From Microbacterium sp. Root180 (GTDB lineage Bacteria; Actinomycetota; Actinomycetes; Actinomycetales; Microbacteriaceae): a DNA stretch of 64,000 nucleotides. The notes under the pieces were generated by a model. The model did not search any database and was not told where the DNA came from. It saw only the letters and a list, made by a program, of their open reading frames with translations. Position numbers and translations under genes: made by a program. How positions within the stretch are numbered: the stretch's first letter is position 1; each line of letters begins with the position of its first letter. Shown here piece after piece: positions 34,029 to 42,942 of this stretch. The stretch is taken from contig NZ_LMHS01000003.1 in assembly GCF_001428485.1 (NCBI RefSeq), forward strand, positions 558,001 to 622,000, given 5' to 3'.

Positions 34029-34061
34029 GATACACTCATGTATCCGATACGGCGCTGTATC
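34029..34061. promoter_or_regulatory. Tandem TetR-type operators
   Basis: Two palindromes of identical design, GATAC-N6-GTATC, at 34029-34044 and 34046-34061, spaced 17 bp start to start. The second extends to a near-perfect 18 bp palindrome with flanking C and G. They lie between the divergent TetR gene and the MMPL operon. Confidence 0.75.
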
Positions 34062-34096
34062 GAAAAAACCTGATCCATCCGGAACGCGGAGGCGCT

Positions 34097-37021
34097 GTGT
34101 CCACCCTGCTGTATGCCCTCGGCCGTTGGTCCTACCGTCACCCGTGGCGGGTGCTCGTGGCCTGGCTGCTCCTGCTGGGCATCGCCGGCGGCAGCGCCGC
34201 AGTGTTCATGAAGGGCACCGACAACTCCTTCTCGATCCCCGGCACCGAGGCCCAGGAGGGCATCGCGCTCCTCGACCGCAGCTTCCCGCAGGCCAGTGGC
34301 ACTAGCGCGCAGTTGGTGATCGTGGCCGAAGACGGGGAGTCCGTCGCCGAGGACCCCTACGCGGCCGCGATCGACGACACCATCGCCCAGCTCGAAGACC
34401 TCGACGGCGTCATCGCCGTGACCGACCCGTTCAACGAGATGGTCACCGGCCTCGTGTCGGACGACGAGTCGGCGGCGATCATCCGGCTGCAGTTCGACGG
34501 GCAGGCCACCGACATCTCGGACGAGACCAAGGAGACCCTCGAGCAGGTCGGCGACGATCTCCGCGAGACGCTTCCCGAGGGATCCCAGGTCGCCATGGGC
34601 GGCGACGTCTTCGCCACGTCGGTCCCGGCACTCTCGCTCATCGAGGGCGTCGGCGTGCTGATCGCGCTCTTCGTGCTCATCGTCACGTTCCGCTCGTTCG
34701 CGGTGGCGTGGTTCCCGCTCGTGTCGGCCCTCATCGGCGTGGGCCTCGCGATCGCGCTCATCTACGTGTCCACGGCGTTCGCATCGGTCTCATCGACCAC
34801 GCCGATGCTCGCGATCATGCTCGGGCTCGCGGTCGGGATCGACTACGCCCTGTTCATCGTCGCGCGACATCAGGACCAAGTGCGCGCCGGCGTCGAGCCC
34901 GAGGAGTCCGCCGCCCGCGCCACCGGCACCGCCGGATCCGCCGTGGTGTTCGCCGGAGTCACGGTGCTCATCGCCCTCATCGGCCTCGGCTTCGCCGGCA
35001 TCCCGTTCCTCACCACGATGGGCATCGCCGCCGCCGTCGCCGTCGCGATCGCGGTCGTCGTCGCCATCACGCTCACGCCCGCCCTGCTCGGCTTCTCGAA
35101 GGGCCGCATCGCGGGCTGGGGTCATGTCCGCAAGCAGCGCGGCGTCGCACTCCCGGTCCGCCGCCGCACAGCAGCAGGGGCAGCGGATGCCGAGGCCGAG
35201 GACGCCGCGACCGCCGCGCCCGCGACCGACGCCGAGCCCGCTGCGGAGGAGGCGGCGCCGGTCGCGCACACCCCCGCGAAGAAGACGAACCGCTGGGTGA
35301 TGCTCGTGACGCGGCATCCGATCGTCACCACGGTCGCCGTCGTGCTCACCCTCGGGGTCATGGCCATCCCCGCCGCCAGCCTCGGGCTCGCCCTCCCCAA
35401 CGCCGGGCAGCAGCCCGAAACCAGCCAGGCGCGTCAGGCGTACGACCTCACGGCGGAGCACTTCGGCCCCGGCTCGAACGGCCCGCTCATCATGACCGGC
35501 ACGATCGTGACCTCCACCGACCCGCTCGGCCTCATGGCCGACCTCGCCGACGAGATCGAGCAGGTGCCGGGCGTCAAGGAGATCGCGCTGGCCACGCCCA
35601 ACGAGACCGCCGACACCGGGCTGATCCAGATCGTGCCCGAGACGGCGCCCGACGACCCCGCGACCGCCCAGCTCGTGCGCGACCTGCGCGCCCTCGCTCC
35701 CGAGCTGGAGGAGGAGTACGGCGTCGACCTCAAGGTCACCGGCTTCACCGCCGTCGGCATCGACATCTCCGACCGCCTGGGCGCCGCCCTGTTGCCGTTC
35801 GGCGTGTTCGTCGTGGGCCTCTCGCTCGTGCTGCTGATGATCGTGTTCCGGTCGATCTGGGTGCCGATCAAGGCCGCGCTCGGCTACCTGCTGTCGGTGC
35901 TCGCCGCCTTCGGCGTCGTCGCCGCCGTCTTCGAATGGGGCTGGGGCGCGGATCTGCTGCACGTCACGCGCGAGGGCCCGGTCATCAGCTTCATGCCGAT
36001 CATCCTCATGGGCGTGCTGTTCGGCCTCGCGATGGACTACGAGGTCTTCCTCGTCAGCCGCATGCGCGAGGACTACGTCCACGCCCGCCGAGGAGCCCAC
36101 CCCACCCGTGGCGACGCCGACATCGCACTCGGGGCGGTGCGCTCCGGCTTCACCGCGTCGGCGCGCGTGGTCACTGCGGCCGCGATCATCATGTTCGCCG
36201 TCTTCGCGGCCTTCGTCCCCGAGGGCGACGCCTCCATCAAGCCCATCGCGCTGGGTCTGGCCGTCGGCATCGCCGTCGACGCGTTCCTCGTGCGTATGAC
36301 GCTGGTCCCCGCGGTGATGGCCCTCCTGGGCGACAAGGCATGGTGGATGCCGCAGTGGCTCGAGCGTGTGCTCCCCCACTTCGACATCGAGGGCGAGGCG
36401 GTGGAGCGCGAGCTCTCGCTGGCCGAATGGCCCGAGCCCGGGACGACCGCCGTGGTCGTGGGCGAAGACGTCGCCGTCCGCGCCGACGGCGGACCCGCGG
36501 GCGACGTCGCGCTGTTCGATGGCGCGACCTTCCGGGTCGAGCCGGGCGGCACGCTCCTCGTGACGGGCGACCCCCGCGCCGTCCGCGCCTTCGGCCTGAC
36601 CGTCGCCGGACGCCTCGCGCCGAGCGACGGACGCCTGCGCGTCGCCGGGCATCTGCTCCCGGAGCGCGCCGCGTGGGTGCGCGCACACGTCGGCGTGGCA
36701 CTCCTCGCCGACGCCGACGACCCCGTGCGCGAGCTGCGCCGCGCACTCGGCGGGCGGACCACCCTGATCGTGATCGACGGCGTCGACGCGCTCGACCACG
36801 CCGAGCGCGACCAGGCGGCCGCGCTCCTGCGGGACGCCCAGGCCGCGCTGCGCGCCCGGGCCCGCGACGGCGCCGAGGCGCACCTCACCGTCGTCGCCAC
36901 CGCGAAGGCCGACGGCCCCGCGATCTCCCTTCTCTCCGACGCCCGGCGCCCCGACGTGAGCTCGCTCGCGCTGAGGACGGGCGCGGCATCCGCTTCTTCC
37001 ATCTCCGAGGTGAACGCATGA
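34097..37021 (+). CDS. MMPL transporter fused to a degenerate ABC-ATPase-like domain
   Basis: A 974-residue RND-type exporter. Two MMPL modules each have an extracytoplasmic loop and a helix bundle (GLAVGIDYALFIVARHQD near residue 250; GLAMDYEVFLVSRMRED near residue 650). Residues 777-974 are soluble and follow the order of an ABC ATPase: GGTLLVTGDPRAVRAF where a Walker A would be, GRLAPSDGRLRVAGHLLPERA, and a Walker-B-like TLIVIDGVDAL. The Walker A glycines and lysine are missing. GTG at 34097 has GGAGG upstream. It overlaps the YhgE start (ATGA). Confidence 0.93.
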   Translation: MSTLLYALGRWSYRHPWRVLVAWLLLLGIAGGSAAVFMKGTDNSFSIPGTEAQEGIALLDRSFPQASGTSAQLVIVAEDGESVAEDPYAAAIDDTIAQLEDLDGVIAVTDPFNEMVTGLVSDDESAAIIRLQFDGQATDISDETKETLEQVGDDLRETLPEGSQVAMGGDVFATSVPALSLIEGVGVLIALFVLIVTFRSFAVAWFPLVSALIGVGLAIALIYVSTAFASVSSTTPMLAIMLGLAVGIDYALFIVARHQDQVRAGVEPEESAARATGTAGSAVVFAGVTVLIALIGLGFAGIPFLTTMGIAAAVAVAIAVVVAITLTPALLGFSKGRIAGWGHVRKQRGVALPVRRRTAAGAADAEAEDAATAAPATDAEPAAEEAAPVAHTPAKKTNRWVMLVTRHPIVTTVAVVLTLGVMAIPAASLGLALPNAGQQPETSQARQAYDLTAEHFGPGSNGPLIMTGTIVTSTDPLGLMADLADEIEQVPGVKEIALATPNETADTGLIQIVPETAPDDPATAQLVRDLRALAPELEEEYGVDLKVTGFTAVGIDISDRLGAALLPFGVFVVGLSLVLLMIVFRSIWVPIKAALGYLLSVLAAFGVVAAVFEWGWGADLLHVTREGPVISFMPIILMGVLFGLAMDYEVFLVSRMREDYVHARRGAHPTRGDADIALGAVRSGFTASARVVTAAAIIMFAVFAAFVPEGDASIKPIALGLAVGIAVDAFLVRMTLVPAVMALLGDKAWWMPQWLERVLPHFDIEGEAVERELSLAEWPEPGTTAVVVGEDVAVRADGGPAGDVALFDGATFRVEPGGTLLVTGDPRAVRAFGLTVAGRLAPSDGRLRVAGHLLPERAAWVRAHVGVALLADADDPVRELRRALGGRTTLIVIDGVDALDHAERDQAAALLRDAQAALRARARDGAEAHLTVVATAKADGPAISLLSDARRPDVSSLALRTGAASASSISEVNA

Positions 37022-39039
37022 CCCTCTCCATCGAACGCGCACGCACGCGCCGGCCCGTCACGTGGCTGACGCTCATCGGGGTGCTGCTGCTCCCCGTCGT
37101 CATCGGCGGCATCCTCGTGGCGGCGCTCTACAACCCGACCGAGCGGCTCGACTCGCTCAACGCGGCCATCGTGAACGAGGACGAGGCGGTCACGATCGAC
37201 GACCAGCTCGTCCCCCTCGGACGGCAGCTGACCGCCGGGCTCGTCGAGGGCTCGGACGATCAGCCGAGCAACCTCACCTGGACGATCTCCAACGCCGACG
37301 ACGCCGCATCCGGCCTCGCCGACGGCACGTACGCCGCGGTCATCACGATCCCCGAGAACTTTTCGGCGGCGGCGACCTCGACCCGTCCCGGCGAGACCCC
37401 CGAGCGCGCCACGATCGAGGTGCAGACGCCGCCCGACAGCCTGATCGTCGACGACGCCATCACCGCGCAGGTGACGTCGGCGGCGGCATCCATCATGGGC
37501 GAGCAGCTCTCGCAGGTGTACCTCGAGAACGTGTTCCTCGGGTTCACCACCCTCGGCGACCAGCTCGGCGAGGCCGCGACCGGTGCACAGTCTCTGGCCG
37601 ACGGCGCCACGCAGGCCGCAGACGGCGCGACGCAGCTGGCCGACGGGATGCCGCAGCTGGCCTCCGGCGCGAGCGGTCTGGCCACCGGCGCGGGCGACCT
37701 GCAGGACGGGCTCGGGCAGATCGCCGGCGGGATCGGCGGCGCGGCCGACGGCGCGCGGGATCTCGGTGCCGGTCTCGACACCGCGGCCTCGAGGGTCAAC
37801 AGCCAGGACCTGCAGGACGCCGCCGACGACACGGCCGCCTATGCGGGCGACGCGGCCGACGAGACGAAGGCGCTGGCGCTGCTGCTGGGCAATCCCGATC
37901 CCGCCGACGGCCCGCTCGGTCTGGCGCAGACCCTCGGCGGCCTTGCCCAGCAGTGCATCGCCGCGGGCGGTTCGCCGGCCTTCTGCGGTCAGCTCGGGAC
38001 AGCGGCGGCCACGGCCGGCACTGCGGCGCAGGATGCCGGCACCGCGGCCACGAGCGCGGGCTACGCCTCCGGCTACGCCGACGGCACGGCCGACGGCATC
38101 GCCGACCTGATGTCGAAGACGAGCGCCGGCCTCACCGAGGCCGCCGACGGCGCGCGCGCGCTCGGCTCCGGCCTCGACCAGCTGGCCTCCGGCACGTCCC
38201 AGTCCGCTGCGGGTGCCGGGCAGCTCTCGTCGGGCGCCGCGCAGCTCGCGGACGGAATCGGCCAGGCGGGCACGGGGGCGACCTCACTCGCGGACGGCGT
38301 CGCACAGCTCGCCGGCGGCACCTCGACGCTCGCGGACGGGCTGAGCCAGGCATCCGACGCCGTCCCGTCGTACACGGACTCGGAGGCGACGAGCCTCGCC
38401 GAGGTCGTCGCGAACCCCGTCGGCGCGGAGGGCGTGGGCTCGTCGCTGTTCGGCGCGTCGGCGATCCCGCTGCTGTCGACCCTGGCGCTGTGGTTCGGCG
38501 GGCTCGCGACATTCATCGCGCTGCAGGCCGTCTCGCGCCGCGCGCTCACGGCCCGGGAGCCCTCGGCGCTCCTCGCGCTGCGCGGCTTCGCCCCCGCCGC
38601 CGCCCTCGGCGCCGCGCAGGGCTTGCTCGTCGCCGCCGTCGTGCAGCTCGCCTCGTCGTACGACTGGGGTCAGTGGTGGGTCTTCGCGGGTGTGAGCGTC
38701 GTCGCGGGAATCGCGTTCGCCGCCGTGAACCAGGCGCTCGTCGCCGTGTTCGGCGGCGCAGGCCGGTGGATCTCGGCGTTGATCGGCGTCCTCGCCGTCG
38801 CGACCGGAGTCGTGTCGACCGTGCCCGGCGTGCTGTCGGGGATCGCGGCCCTCATGCCGACCTCTCCGGCCTACAACGGCATGCTCGCCGCGCTCAGCGA
38901 CACCAGCGGTGTCGGCGCGGCGCTCGCAGGGCTCGTGATCTGGGCGGTGCTGGCGTTCGGCGCGACGATCCTCGCGGTCGCACGTCGCCGCACCACGTCG
39001 GCGCGTGCCGTGCTGAACGCGGCACCCGTCACCGCCTGA
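37018..39039 (+). CDS. YhgE/Pip-domain membrane protein
   Basis: A 673-residue protein with one N-terminal helix (residues 15-38), a long extracytoplasmic region of about 410 residues containing repeated heptad-like blocks (LADGATQ, LASGASG, LADGVAQ), and five C-terminal helices of the ABC-2/YhgE type. Such proteins act with MMPL or ABC partners in exporting cell-surface compounds, but the substrate is unknown. Two cysteines (QQCIAAG...FCGQLG) may form a disulphide in the outer region. Start overlaps the MMPL stop (ATGA), with GAGGTGAA upstream. Confidence 0.9.
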   Translation: MTLSIERARTRRPVTWLTLIGVLLLPVVIGGILVAALYNPTERLDSLNAAIVNEDEAVTIDDQLVPLGRQLTAGLVEGSDDQPSNLTWTISNADDAASGLADGTYAAVITIPENFSAAATSTRPGETPERATIEVQTPPDSLIVDDAITAQVTSAAASIMGEQLSQVYLENVFLGFTTLGDQLGEAATGAQSLADGATQAADGATQLADGMPQLASGASGLATGAGDLQDGLGQIAGGIGGAADGARDLGAGLDTAASRVNSQDLQDAADDTAAYAGDAADETKALALLLGNPDPADGPLGLAQTLGGLAQQCIAAGGSPAFCGQLGTAAATAGTAAQDAGTAATSAGYASGYADGTADGIADLMSKTSAGLTEAADGARALGSGLDQLASGTSQSAAGAGQLSSGAAQLADGIGQAGTGATSLADGVAQLAGGTSTLADGLSQASDAVPSYTDSEATSLAEVVANPVGAEGVGSSLFGASAIPLLSTLALWFGGLATFIALQAVSRRALTAREPSALLALRGFAPAAALGAAQGLLVAAVVQLASSYDWGQWWVFAGVSVVAGIAFAAVNQALVAVFGGAGRWISALIGVLAVATGVVSTVPGVLSGIAALMPTSPAYNGMLAALSDTSGVGAALAGLVIWAVLAFGATILAVARRRTTSARAVLNAAPVTA

Positions 39040-39057
39040 CGCTTCCGCCCCTCGCCG

Positions 39058-39094
39058 AGAACGGCCCGGTCCCACCTTGGGGCCGGGCCGTTCT
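39058..39094 (+). terminator. Terminator hairpin after the MMPL/YhgE operon
   Basis: Perfect 12 bp GC-rich inverted repeat (39058-39069 with 39083-39094), 18 bases beyond the YhgE stop. The flanking CTCGCCGAGAAC matches the arm of the element at 2794-2808. Confidence 0.75.
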
Positions 39095-39355
39095 GCGGTG
39101 CGGCGCCTGCCACCGAGACGCTTCGGTCTCTCCCGGCGGTCGCTTCCCTCCACCACCGGGCGGCCGCATGTCCCGCAATCGGCGGTCCCATGTCCCACAA
39201 TCAGTCGCTAGGGCACCCTCTTCCGAGCGTTTGTGGGACACGATCCGGAAGAAGTGGGACATGGGATGAGCCGCGAGCGCGAGCCAGAAGAACGGATGCC
39301 GCCGCCCGGCGCAACGTGAGGGGACCGGATGCCGCCGCCCGGCGCGGGCCGGGAC
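39095..39355. other. Gene-free region between YhgE and ccsB with a TGTCCCACAA repeat cluster
   Basis: The two flanking genes converge. Apart from the terminator, this stretch holds a cluster at 39170-39265. TGTCCC[A/G]CAATC occurs directly twice (39170-39181, 39191-39202), and inverted forms follow (TTGTGGGACA 39231-39240; GTGGGACATGGG 39254-39265). Outer arms 39187-39198/39254-39265 are perfect 12-mers, and TCCCACAA/TTGTGGGA (39193-39200, 39231-39238) can pair as an alternative. From 39266 to 39355 I see only two copies of GGATGCCGCCGCCCGGCGC. Confidence 0.8.
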
Positions 39356-40390
39356 TCAGCTCAGGCCGGAGTAGGCGTGAAGGCCCTTGAAGAACATGTT
39401 GACGATCGTGAAGTTGAAGATCACGGCCGTGAAGCCGATGATCGACAGCCACGCCGAACGGCTCCCGCGCCAGCCGCGCGTCGCACGGGCGTGGATGTAG
39501 CCGGCGTAGAGCACCCAGATGACGAAGGTCCAGACTTCCTTCGTGTCGAAGCCCCAGTACCGGCCCCACGCGTCGTTGGCCCAGATCGAGCCCGCGATGA
39601 GGGTGAAGGTCCAGAAGATGAAGCCGAGGATCGCGAAGCGGTAGGCCAGCGACTCGAGCGCCTCGGAACTCGGGAGCGTCCGGAGGAAGCCCGGGCCGGA
39701 CTTCACCGGCGCACCGTCCGCGATCTCCGCGGCAGCAAGGGCCCGTCGCTCGCGCCGTGCTTGCATCAGCTGCAGCACGGACAGCCCGAACGCCAGCGCG
39801 AAGAGGGCCGTCGCGAGTGAGGCGACGAACACGTGGATGACGAGCCACACCGACTTCAGCGGGTCCATCAGGGGCACGATGTCGGTGTAGAACCAGATCG
39901 CCGTGCCGCCCAGCAGCACGACCACGAGGCCGGTGATGAAGGTGCCGAGGAATCGCAGGTCGTAGCGGAACAGCACCCCGAGGTAGACGGCGACGATCAG
40001 CAGCGTGCCGGTCAGGGCGAACTCGTACATGTTCGACCACGGCACGCGGCCCGCGGCGATGCCGCGCGTGACGTCCGCACTGAGGTGGAAGAGGAAGGCC
40101 AGCACCGTGAGCGACGTGCCGATACGCGCCCAGACCAGCCGCGGACGCTGCGAGATCGGGGCGTTCAGCGCCGTCTCGGCCGCCCGCTCCTGCGCGCGCA
40201 TCTCGGCGATGCCGACACGCCCCGCGCCGACGAGCTCGCGTACCTCGGCGTCCTTCGCGTCGACGGCGACCGCTCCCCGACGGGACAGGTCGACCGCGTA
40301 CGCGATGAAGGCCAGCGCGTAGACGGCGATGGCCGTCCAGACGAGGAGCACCGAGACCGAGTCGAGCGAGAGGACGGAGGCTTCGGGCAT
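39356..40390 (-). CDS. ccsB: Cytochrome c biogenesis protein CcsB (CcsA-like)
   Basis: A 344-residue membrane protein of the system II cytochrome c maturation pathway, which handles haem and attaches it to apocytochrome with ResB. About eight helices are seen. The tryptophan-rich haem-handling motif is WANDAWGRYWGFDTKEVW near residue 270, and conserved histidines occur in FHLSADV, LVIHVFVAS and YIHARATRG. TAGACT (40397-40402) lies six bases before the ATG. It is the last of four c-maturation genes on this strand. Confidence 0.95.
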   Translation of the reverse strand: MPEASVLSLDSVSVLLVWTAIAVYALAFIAYAVDLSRRGAVAVDAKDAEVRELVGAGRVGIAEMRAQERAAETALNAPISQRPRLVWARIGTSLTVLAFLFHLSADVTRGIAAGRVPWSNMYEFALTGTLLIVAVYLGVLFRYDLRFLGTFITGLVVVLLGGTAIWFYTDIVPLMDPLKSVWLVIHVFVASLATALFALAFGLSVLQLMQARRERRALAAAEIADGAPVKSGPGFLRTLPSSEALESLAYRFAILGFIFWTFTLIAGSIWANDAWGRYWGFDTKEVWTFVIWVLYAGYIHARATRGWRGSRSAWLSIIGFTAVIFNFTIVNMFFKGLHAYSGLS

Positions 40391-40394
40391 GATC

Positions 40395-42098
40395 TCAGTC
40401 TACGCGCGGAGCCTGCGGGGTCTGCGGGGCCCGCAGGCTCTCGCGGTGGCGCTGCGCGAACTGCTCCACGGCCGTATCGAGCGTCGGGTCCTCGCCGCGC
40501 GCCAGCGCCGCGTACTCGATCTGCAGGGTTCCCCCGTCCGGCACGACCTTCACCCACATGCGCCGACGCGGGACGAACAGTGCGGCGAGGAGCCCCGCGG
40601 TCGCGAGCACGGCGAACACGAGCACCCAGGTGGCCGCGGCATCCCGATGGATCGACAGCGATACGTACCGCTTCACCGAGCCCTCGTAGCCATGGGCGGA
40701 ATCGGATGCCTCGTTCTCGAACGTGATCGTGCCGTAGCCGCCGGGCAGCTCGGTGGTCTCGCCCGGGGCGAGCTCGATCGCCGCGACGTCGGCCCCGCGG
40801 CCCGCGAGCTTGTCCATGCCGCTCGGGTCGAGCGTGTACACCGAGCGGGGCGTGCCGTCGTCGATCCCGAGATCGCCCACGTAGACGTCGAGCGAGAGCA
40901 CCGGGAGGACGAGGTCGGGGTAGGCGGAGGCGAACGCCCCGGTCGAGAGCGGCGCCTGCGTGGGGTAGAAGAATCCGACGAGACCCATCTGCTCCGACAG
41001 CCCGTCGGGGATCTTCACCACGCCGAGCGAGGTCATGTTCGTGTCCTGCGGCAGGAACGGCACCGACTCCGAGTACACGACCTCGCCCTCGGGGTCGCGG
41101 ACGGTGATGGTCGGCGCATAGCCGTTGCCCATCAGGTAGATGCGGTCGCCCACCATCTCCAGCGGGTGGTTCACGCGCACCTCGCCGGTCTGCGGCTCCT
41201 CGCCGGCGAGCTGGGTCGTGAGGTTCGCGACGAAGTCGCCCGCCTGCCCCGAGCCCTGCTCGCCATACGGCTGGTAGGTGACGTCGAACCGGTCGAGCGT
41301 GAGCGAGTACGGCGCGAGCGCGTTCTCGTCCACGAAGCGGCCCGGGTTGAACGACGTGTAGTCCAGCATCGAGTTCACGAACGAGCGGCCCTCGATGATG
41401 ACCGTCTGCCCGGTGTAGGTGAACCCGCCCCCGAGCCCGACCGACAGCAGCACGCCGACGAGCGCGGCATGGAAGACGAGGTTGCCGGTCTCACGGAGGT
41501 ACCCGCGCTCCGCCGACACCGACAGAGCCGGGCCTGCGTCGTAGCGCTCGACGCGGTACCCGGCCTTCTTCAGCTGCTGCTGCGCGAGGTCGATCGCCGA
41601 GGACGCGGCGGTGGCGGCATCCGTCCCGGGCGTCAACTCGACGACCTCGGTGCGGTGCGCGTCCAGACGCGACAGGCGGGCGGGGGTGCGCGGGGGCTTG
41701 GCGCGCAGCGCCTTCCAGTGGTGCCGGGTGCGGGGGATCACGCAGCCGATGAGCGACACGAACAGCAGGATGTAGATCGCCGAGAACCAGGGCGACGTGT
41801 ACACGTCGAACATGCTCAGGTTGTCGAGGATCGGCGCCAGATCGGGGTTGTCTGCGAAGTACTGCGTCACGCCGTTGGGGTCGGCGCTGCGCTGCGGCAC
41901 GAGCGAGCCGGGAACCGCCGCGATCGCGAGCAGCAGCAGCAGCACGAGGGCGGTGCGCATCGAGGTGAGCTGGCGCCATCCCCAGCGCAGCCATCCGACG
42001 ACGCCCAGTACCGGCTGGGTGATCTCGTCAGCGGAATCGGCGTGGTCGGCCGGCCGCAGCGGCTCGGAGCTGTCGAGGTCAGAGCGGGAGCGGGACAC
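40395..42098 (-). CDS. resB: Cytochrome c biogenesis protein ResB
   Basis: A 567-residue system II protein with about four helices and a large extracytoplasmic region between helices 3 and 4 (roughly residues 210-500). It presents apocytochrome and works with CcsB. Typical pieces are LRWGWRQLTSMRTALVLLLLLAIAAVPGS, SPWFSAIYILLFVSLIGCVIPR and ETGNLVFHAALVGVLLSVG. Its first 20 bases overlap the ccdA 3' end, and the ccsB promoter-like TAGACT lies at its own 3' end. Confidence 0.93.
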   Translation of the reverse strand: MSRSRSDLDSSEPLRPADHADSADEITQPVLGVVGWLRWGWRQLTSMRTALVLLLLLAIAAVPGSLVPQRSADPNGVTQYFADNPDLAPILDNLSMFDVYTSPWFSAIYILLFVSLIGCVIPRTRHHWKALRAKPPRTPARLSRLDAHRTEVVELTPGTDAATAASSAIDLAQQQLKKAGYRVERYDAGPALSVSAERGYLRETGNLVFHAALVGVLLSVGLGGGFTYTGQTVIIEGRSFVNSMLDYTSFNPGRFVDENALAPYSLTLDRFDVTYQPYGEQGSGQAGDFVANLTTQLAGEEPQTGEVRVNHPLEMVGDRIYLMGNGYAPTITVRDPEGEVVYSESVPFLPQDTNMTSLGVVKIPDGLSEQMGLVGFFYPTQAPLSTGAFASAYPDLVLPVLSLDVYVGDLGIDDGTPRSVYTLDPSGMDKLAGRGADVAAIELAPGETTELPGGYGTITFENEASDSAHGYEGSVKRYVSLSIHRDAAATWVLVFAVLATAGLLAALFVPRRRMWVKVVPDGGTLQIEYAALARGEDPTLDTAVEQFAQRHRESLRAPQTPQAPRVD

Positions 42099-42942
42099 TG
42101 CGGAACACCCCCTGCAGCTGCGCCATGATCTGGGTCCACACGCCGGTCACCATGAGCAGGCCGAGCGCGATGAGCACGACACCCCCGGCGATGTTGACGG
42201 CGCGGATGTGGCGGCGCACGAACGTGACCGAGCGCGTCGCCCACCCGAAGCCCAGGGTGAGGAGCAGGAACGGGATGCCGAGACCCAGCGAGTACGCCAC
42301 GCCCAGCAGCGCCGCGCGGCCCGCCGAGCCGGAGTCGAAGGCCATCGTGAGGATCACGGCGAGCGTCGGGCCGATGCACGGCGCCCAGCCGATGCCGAGG
42401 GCAACACCGAGCAGTGGGGCTCCGACGAGTCCGAGGTTGCCGCGCACCTGCGGGCGCGCGATGCGCTGGGCGAGGCCGAAGACGCCGATGAACACGAGGC
42501 CCATCGCGATGATGACGACGCCGAGGATGCGCGTGATGAGGTCGGCGTACTCGAGGAGGAAGCGGCCGAGGGTTCCGCCGAGCATCGCGATGCTCACGAA
42601 GACGACGGTGAATCCGGCGATGAAGAGCAGCACGCCCAGCAGCAGGCGTCCGCGCGCCGGGGCTTCGACCGCGACGGACGTCGAAATCCGAGGAGATTTC
42701 GACGAATCGGGGCCCGGAACGCCTCCGGACGCCGGAATGTCCTCGGATTTCGACGCCGAACCCGGTGCAGCGGCCGGGCGCGCGGAGCGCGAGGGCGCCG
42801 AGACGGCGCCGCCGATGAAGCCGAGGTATCCAGGGACGAGGGGCAGCACGCACGGCGAGAGGAAGGAGAGCAGCCCGGCGAGCACCGCGATCGGGATCGC
42901 CACGAGCAGCGAGCCGTCGGCGACGAGGTCGCCCGGATTCAC
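42079..42942 (-). CDS. ccdA: Thiol:disulphide transporter CcdA with unusual loop insert
   Basis: A 287-residue membrane protein that carries reducing equivalents across the membrane for apocytochrome c. The paired redox cysteines are in SFLSPCVLPLVPGYLG (Cys31) and WAPCIGPT. Six helices are seen. Residues about 48-95 form a long Ser/Pro/Lys loop between helices 1 and 2, of which residues 63-88 are encoded by a palindromic element with atypical codons (AAA, ATT, GTT). GTG at 42942 overlaps the TlpA-like stop (GTGA). Confidence 0.94.
   Translation of the reverse strand: MNPGDLVADGSLLVAIPIAVLAGLLSFLSPCVLPLVPGYLGFIGGAVSAPSRSARPAAAPGSASKSEDIPASGGVPGPDSSKSPRISTSVAVEAPARGRLLLGVLLFIAGFTVVFVSIAMLGGTLGRFLLEYADLITRILGVVIIAMGLVFIGVFGLAQRIARPQVRGNLGLVGAPLLGVALGIGWAPCIGPTLAVILTMAFDSGSAGRAALLGVAYSLGLGIPFLLLTLGFGWATRSVTFVRRHIRAVNIAGGVVLIALGLLMVTGVWTQIMAQLQGVFRSVPLPL
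42680..42754. repeat. In-frame palindromic element inside ccdA
   Basis: Perfect 15 bp arms (42680-42694 and 42740-42754, GTCGAAATCCGAGGA and complement), with a third, inverted GATTTCGA at 42695-42702. The element is a multiple of three long (75 bp) and keeps the reading frame open, adding residues 63-88 to a CcdA loop. It is AT-richer than its surroundings. Confidence 0.88.

Noticed and set aside
34790..37042. A 750-codon minus-strand frame opposite the MMPL gene
   Set aside because: His/Asp/Arg-rich shadow of the MMPL coding region; no start context or family.
37062..39269. A 735-codon plus-strand frame inside the YhgE gene
   Set aside because: It is a +2 shadow of the YhgE/Pip gene, extremely arginine-rich, without domains.
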